From assembly GCA_032718565.1 (NCBI GenBank), contig JAVGVS010000002.1, positions 7,144,560 to 7,208,559 of the forward strand: a DNA stretch of 64,000 nt, read 5' to 3'. The stretch comes from Distichodus sexfasciatus (lineage: Eukaryota > Chordata > Actinopteri > Characiformes > Distichodontidae). Of this stretch, positions 26,556 through 32,500 are shown one piece after another (the first letter of the stretch is position 1; every line of letters starts with the position of its first letter). The notes below the pieces were generated by a model. That model was not told the DNA's origin. It did not search any database and saw nothing but the letters and a program-made list of their open reading frames with translations. Position numbers and translations under genes: made by a program.

Positions 26556-29500
26556 TCCCTCCCTCTCTCCATCTCCCCCCTCCCATCTCCGGTTGGAAGT
26601 CTCCCTCCAGGGTGCTGACTCCTGTTGATCGCTGTGTCTCTTCTCCATCAGAGTTTCACTTACTGCTCTGGCAGCCTCTCAAAGCCTGAGCAGAAAGAAC
26701 TCCAGTACACAGATAATAGCAGCCGGGCTGACTCTCCTGCACCAGGCCTGCTCCTCTTACCTTTTGTATAACTCGTGTGTGTGTGTCTGTGTGTGTGTGT
26801 GTAGGACTGGCTGTAGGGCTCGATCCCCAAGGCTATGGTAACCCCGATTTCTGCTGGCTTTCTGTCCATGACACCCTGATTTGGAGTTTTGCGGGACCCA
26901 TCGCCATTGTTGTGCTGGTTAGTGCAGTTTTACTTTAACTAGCGTATGCAAATGTAAATGTAATTTGAATACAGGGTGGATGCCATCAAGCGGTTTCTGT
27001 TAAGAGAGGGATGTTTCTGTCTGGCATGGTACAAAAGATAATGTTTGTTCTTAGTTCATTTCAAGGGCAAATTTAGTTAAGCATTTGCTCATAAGTACCT
27101 CAGTGGGACCTTTACCGGCCCGGGATCCGAACCAGCGGCATTCTGGTCACGGGGCAACCACCCTAACCGTTACGCTACCAACTGCACATGGTGGCATTAC
27201 CTTCTTTTAGCACTTTTGTCTTTTGTGTGTGGAGAATGTTTTCTATGAAAAGTTTTGTGACTGAGACTGACTATTAACATTCCTACCTTTTGATGCGATC
27301 CTTGGTGCAGGTCAACATAGTCATCTTTGTGCTGGCGGCCAAAGCGTCATGTGGACGGAGACAGAAAAGTTTGGAGAAGTCTGGAGCCATGTGAGTGTCT
27401 TTATGTGCTCTGAGTCTAGGTATAGACTTCTCAAACACTGGAATAAAATGTTATTGATATTTCTCTGTTTTCTATGTTTCTATGTGTGTGTCCAGTCCTG
27501 CACTCCGGATGGCCTTTTTCCTCTTGTTGCTCATCAGCGCTACCTGGCTGTTGGGTCTCATGGCCGTGAACAGTGATGTCATGATCTTCCACTATCTGTT
27601 TGCCATTTTCAGCTGTTTGCAGGTGAGAGGAGCATCAGCAATGCCCTTAAGCTGAAGTTACCACTGTGGAATGTTTCTTTTTATATCAGATTTTCCACCA
27701 GTATTGATGAAAATGGAAGTACTGAGTTTCAAAAAATATTCATGAATCTTACAAAAAGGGACCAAGATGTAATAACCATAGTAATATTTTTTATTGCAAT
27801 GAAAATAATTCAACTGTATGTGTTATCTAGTACGGAGCAAACTTTCATCTCCACCTGGCATCTATTACAGTATCGTTCTAAACTACTGTGCTTACACCCT
27901 TCATTTCTGTTTTTTAGGGAATCTTTATTTTCCTCTTCCACTGTTTGCTGAATAAAGAAGTGATGAAGAATCTAAAGCGTGTCTTCACAGGGAAGAAACC
28001 ATTGGTGGACGAGTCGAGCACAACCCGCGCCTCGCTGCTCACTGTGAGTAAAGCGAGAGAAATACTGTATTTAACGCCATTAACCACTGTTGTTAATTTA
28101 CTCAGGCCTGATCATTTCTGATGCTTTCGGTGCTTTAGAACAACAGAGCCAGAATTCCACACTGCAGTATTGGTCACAGTCCAGTTGGGATAAAATGTGG
28201 CCAGATACAACTGCAGCTGGGAAACACTGACTACTGTGCTCTGTATTTTATTGTGTTACTGTATTTTTGTACTGTGTTTTTGTCTGGTATACCTTCGTTC
28301 CCAGGGTGTTTCATTTGTTATATACTGACTTCTCTCTCTCCTCTCTCAGCGTTCTCTAAACTGTAACAACACATACATGGAGGATGGAACATTGTTCCGC
28401 TCGGCTATAGGAGAGTCCACAGTGTCTTTGGAGAGCACCATCAGGTCAGCCAAAAGTCACAGTGGCTACCTCGCTTATGCCTTCAGGTAACCGCCTGCTG
28501 AGTGCATGGCTCTGCTAACTCTCTCTCTCTCTAAAAAACATTCTCTCCTTCTTTTCGTTATTCAGTTTCTATCTGTCTGTTCCATGCTTTACCTCACATG
28601 AATGAACAGCATAAACACTCTTAAGCTTTCAATTTTTCATCTCGGAAATGTACTTGTACACCCTTGGATTCTTTGTATGTCATTCATTTTCTCATCCTCT
28701 CTGTCTGGCTATTTTTTGAGGGTTTCTCTCTTGTGCATGGCTCAAGCGCATGGCTCAGGCAGAGCTTTGCAGCGCATCACTCACAACCTCACAAAAATGT
28801 TCAAACTCCTGCTTACAAAAGCAAAAGTGTATATGAAAGTGTATGGCAGATCTCCAGACTGCAGATCAGCTAAACGGCATTTTAAGGGAGACATTGCCCC
28901 AGTTCAGGACCAGAGGTGGCCAAAGTACCTAATTTCAGTACAAATGTTAAAAAAATAACAGTACAAAAGTACTTCTTCTTTCACTTCATTGTTGCATTAT
29001 TGCCATAACACTTACAATAGCTAGTGCCTAGCTTGTAGAACCTGTAGAAAAAGGAATTGGTGGAATGTTACAGAATGAAACACAACCCAAACTGACAAAG
29101 AAAACCAGTCATTTGTTTATTTTTTTAATTAATTAATTAATTAAGACTACACACAAATCTTTAACCCTTTCAGAAAGCTGAAACATTGGCTCTAGATATG
29201 GCCATGAGTGCGAGCATTCCAGAGAGAGTCTCCCTCTCTGTTCATTCAGCCATCAAATGATCGTGTTCAAGAAATGCAATGGTGGCGTTGAACCTGATTT
29301 TATAGTTACAGTCTACAGGGGTGACGTAATCCTACTGATTCCTGCTGTCACCTGCGAAAAAACCAATCAGGTTTTAGAAAAGATGGAATAATCCACTTTT
29401 TCCCCAGATTTGAAAGTAATAAGTAACAAGAACCTTGATTTGAAAATGTAGTGAAGTGAAAAATGTGGCATTTGTCTTTAAATGTACTGAAGTGAAAGTT

Positions 29501-32500
29501 TCCGAAAGAAATACCACTCAAATGAAGTACAGTACTCAAGTAAATGTACTTCGTTACTGTACAACCTCAGGACAGACTCAGACCCATATGCCTCAAGCAA
29601 ACATGGCATTCATTAGGCTTCTTGACGTGCTACAGCTATACATTAATTAGAATCATATGGACACGAGTTTCACTTTGTATCACTTTTGAAATGGGCTGGA
29701 AGGCCTGCTTTATGAACTTCAGTGGCTTTTACAGCACATGAAAATTTAAAAAAAGATAGTTTGTCAAACTGAAGCCAGAACAGATTTACACAGGATGGTT
29801 TTCATGTTATTACATAATGCTGTCAGTGGGCTCTGATAACAGTTATGACTTTCATGTATTTATCTTCATTCTCTTTCAGAGAGGACTCAGGTCAGAAACC
29901 CAGCGTCTCTTCAGGAACAGCTAAAGGACACACAGACATTGACGGCTCTCTGTTCCACAACGGCACAAAGGCAGACGGTACTAGACCTTACCATGATAAA
30001 AGTTCCTTTAAAAGATGTGATTGACAGGAAACTTTGTGCTGCTCTGATGTTAGACTCTGTGCATGTTTTTGTATGGGAAAAAATCTTTTTTTACATAAAC
30101 ATTTGTTTATTCATATTTTATAGCGCTTAAAAATCTGGGAGACATTTTTCTCTTAGTGCTTTCCCCTGACAGACCTATTGTTGTGTCGTCCTATTTTGTT
30201 AGAATCAGACTCGGACAGTGAGCTATCTGTGGACGAACACAGCAGCTCGTATGCGTCCTCACACTCCTCCGACAGCGAGGAAGACGACGATGACGTCCAC
30301 ATGAAGCCCAAGTGGAACAACGAGCGACAGCCGCTGCACAGCACTCCAAAAGGTGGCTTACTGAAAAATCACATTTTTATGGGGGTTGGAGGTTTGATGT
30401 GAAATGTAAAAGTGTGCAATGCTTTTATGTCGAGTTCTGATTACCTATTTCTCATTCCCATCAAGTGGATACAGTGTCCAATCACGTAAAGCCCTACTGG
30501 CCTACTGAGGCCACGACCGCCAGCGACAGTGAGGAGGCCGGAGGGACGGAACGTTTGCGTGTGGAGACCAAAGTGAACGTGGAGCTCCATCAGGAGAACA
30601 AGCTCAACCACGTTGGAGAAGCTCCCCAGGACAAAGAGCCGCCAGGGCGGGATGGGGCTCCTCCTAACCAGACCAACAGCAACCACCACCCAGAGCAGAG
30701 GAAGGGTAAGACCGACAGACAGCAACTAGGAAACAGAAATATTAAAATGAGATTCCGGCAATATTCTACACATTACAGTTAGCCTCCAAGATGTGCTGGG
30801 TAAGTGGCAAGGTTATGGATGGATAACCAGTTTTATAGGATGTCTCCCCAAAAGCAGCACTGATTTCCTAAAGAAGGATTTTCTTCATTTTGAATTCATT
30901 CACTATTTTAGTCTTGACTTTAATGTAGCAACTTTGTCTAGATTTAATCTAGAGACACTACCAGTCAAAAGTTTGGACACACCTTCCCATTCAATGTTTT
31001 ATTCTTTATTATCATGACTATTTACACTGTAGATTCTCACTGAATGCACTATGAATGAACACATATGGAATTATGTAGTAAACAAAAAGTGTGAAATATC
31101 CCAAAATGTATTTTATATCTTAGATTCTTGAAAATAACCACCCTTTGCTTTGCTCACTGCTTTGCACACTCTTGGCATTCTCTCGATGGGCTTCATGAGG
31201 TAGTCAACTGAAATGGTTTTCCAACAGTCTTGAAGGAGTTCCCAGAGATGCTGAGCACTTGCTGGCCCTTTTGCCTTCACTCTGCGGTCCATCTCATCCC
31301 AAACCATCTCGACTGGGTTTGGTCAGGTGACTGTGGAGCCCAGGCCATCTGGCGCAGCACTCCCTCACTCTCCTTCTTGGGCAAATAGCCCTTACACAGT
31401 TCATTCATGGTTTTGATGCCTTTAGTGAGAATCTACAATGTAAATAGTAATGAAAATAAAGAAAAACATTGAATGGGAAGGTGTGTCCAAACTTTTGACT
31501 GGTAGTGTAGATAGAGCAAACACAGGAAAAAATTATCTGCTTAAATCCATGTTGTTATCCATAATGCATAAGCCATGGATTTTTCTTTTGTTCCAACTAG
31601 GTATCCTTAAAAACAAGATCACATATCCTCCACCGCTTACGGATAAAAACATGAAGAACAAGCTCAGGGAGAAGCTCTCTGACTACAACCCCCCCACCAT
31701 CTCTTCACGGACCCCCTCAGTGACCTCCAATGACGGCGGCAACAGTCACAACGTCATCCTCAAACTGCCCCAACGCACTACCGGCCCACTCAGAGAGCAG
31801 CAGAACGGAGTCGCTGTGAATCTACGCATGGCAACCGTCAACGGTGGCAACCAGTCGGACTCGGAGTGAGTACCCTTACCAAACCCTAAAAAAACAATCT
31901 AGCAAACTTTCAGCTCCTCCCTTTTTATGTTTTGTGGAACGAGAAAACATAAAAGAGAAAGTTTGTTATAATTGTGGGATAATGGTTTTAAAAACCACTG
32001 CTAACTAGGGATGTAAATTGCAAGTTTCCTCGCAATACGATGTTATATAGATTCAGCGGACCTCGAATCAACGTCTGCCGATATCAGAAAGTCTGCTACA
32101 ATACTTTGGTTCCTTTCAGGAGTCAGTGATCGATGTGAAACAATCACTTCCATTTATATCAAATCACAAAAAGCTACTAAAACATTTGACATTTTAATTC
32201 CTGAGCTCACATTTAAGTAAATATCTTCTCTTTTAATTAAAAAGACTTCCTGTTTGATATAAAATATGTATGATATTTGATTGATGTTTTCACTTTGGAT
32301 CAATGCTGTGGACCTTTCGATCATTGACTCGATGTACCGGTGTAGATCGATTTATCGTTACACCCCTACTGCTAACACACATTAATTGAAGTTGGATCCC
32401 CCTCTGCATGTTTTCTCAATCAATCCAGAGCTGCCTGTTGATGTGCAGGAATACTGTCTGTCCGCCAGAACTCCGGCATGTGGTTTTGCCCTGTCTGCCT

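Larger units (their letters stand above)
30706..31600. other. celsr1 intron 28 (895 bp), mostly a deleted Tc1 copy
   Basis: The Tc1-related element 30956-31507 takes up most of this intron; nothing else is recognisable. Confidence 0.85.

Noticed and set aside
30441..30725. Minus-strand frame antisense to celsr1 exon 28
   Set aside because: It is the complement of a well-supported coding exon, and its amino-acid content fits no family.
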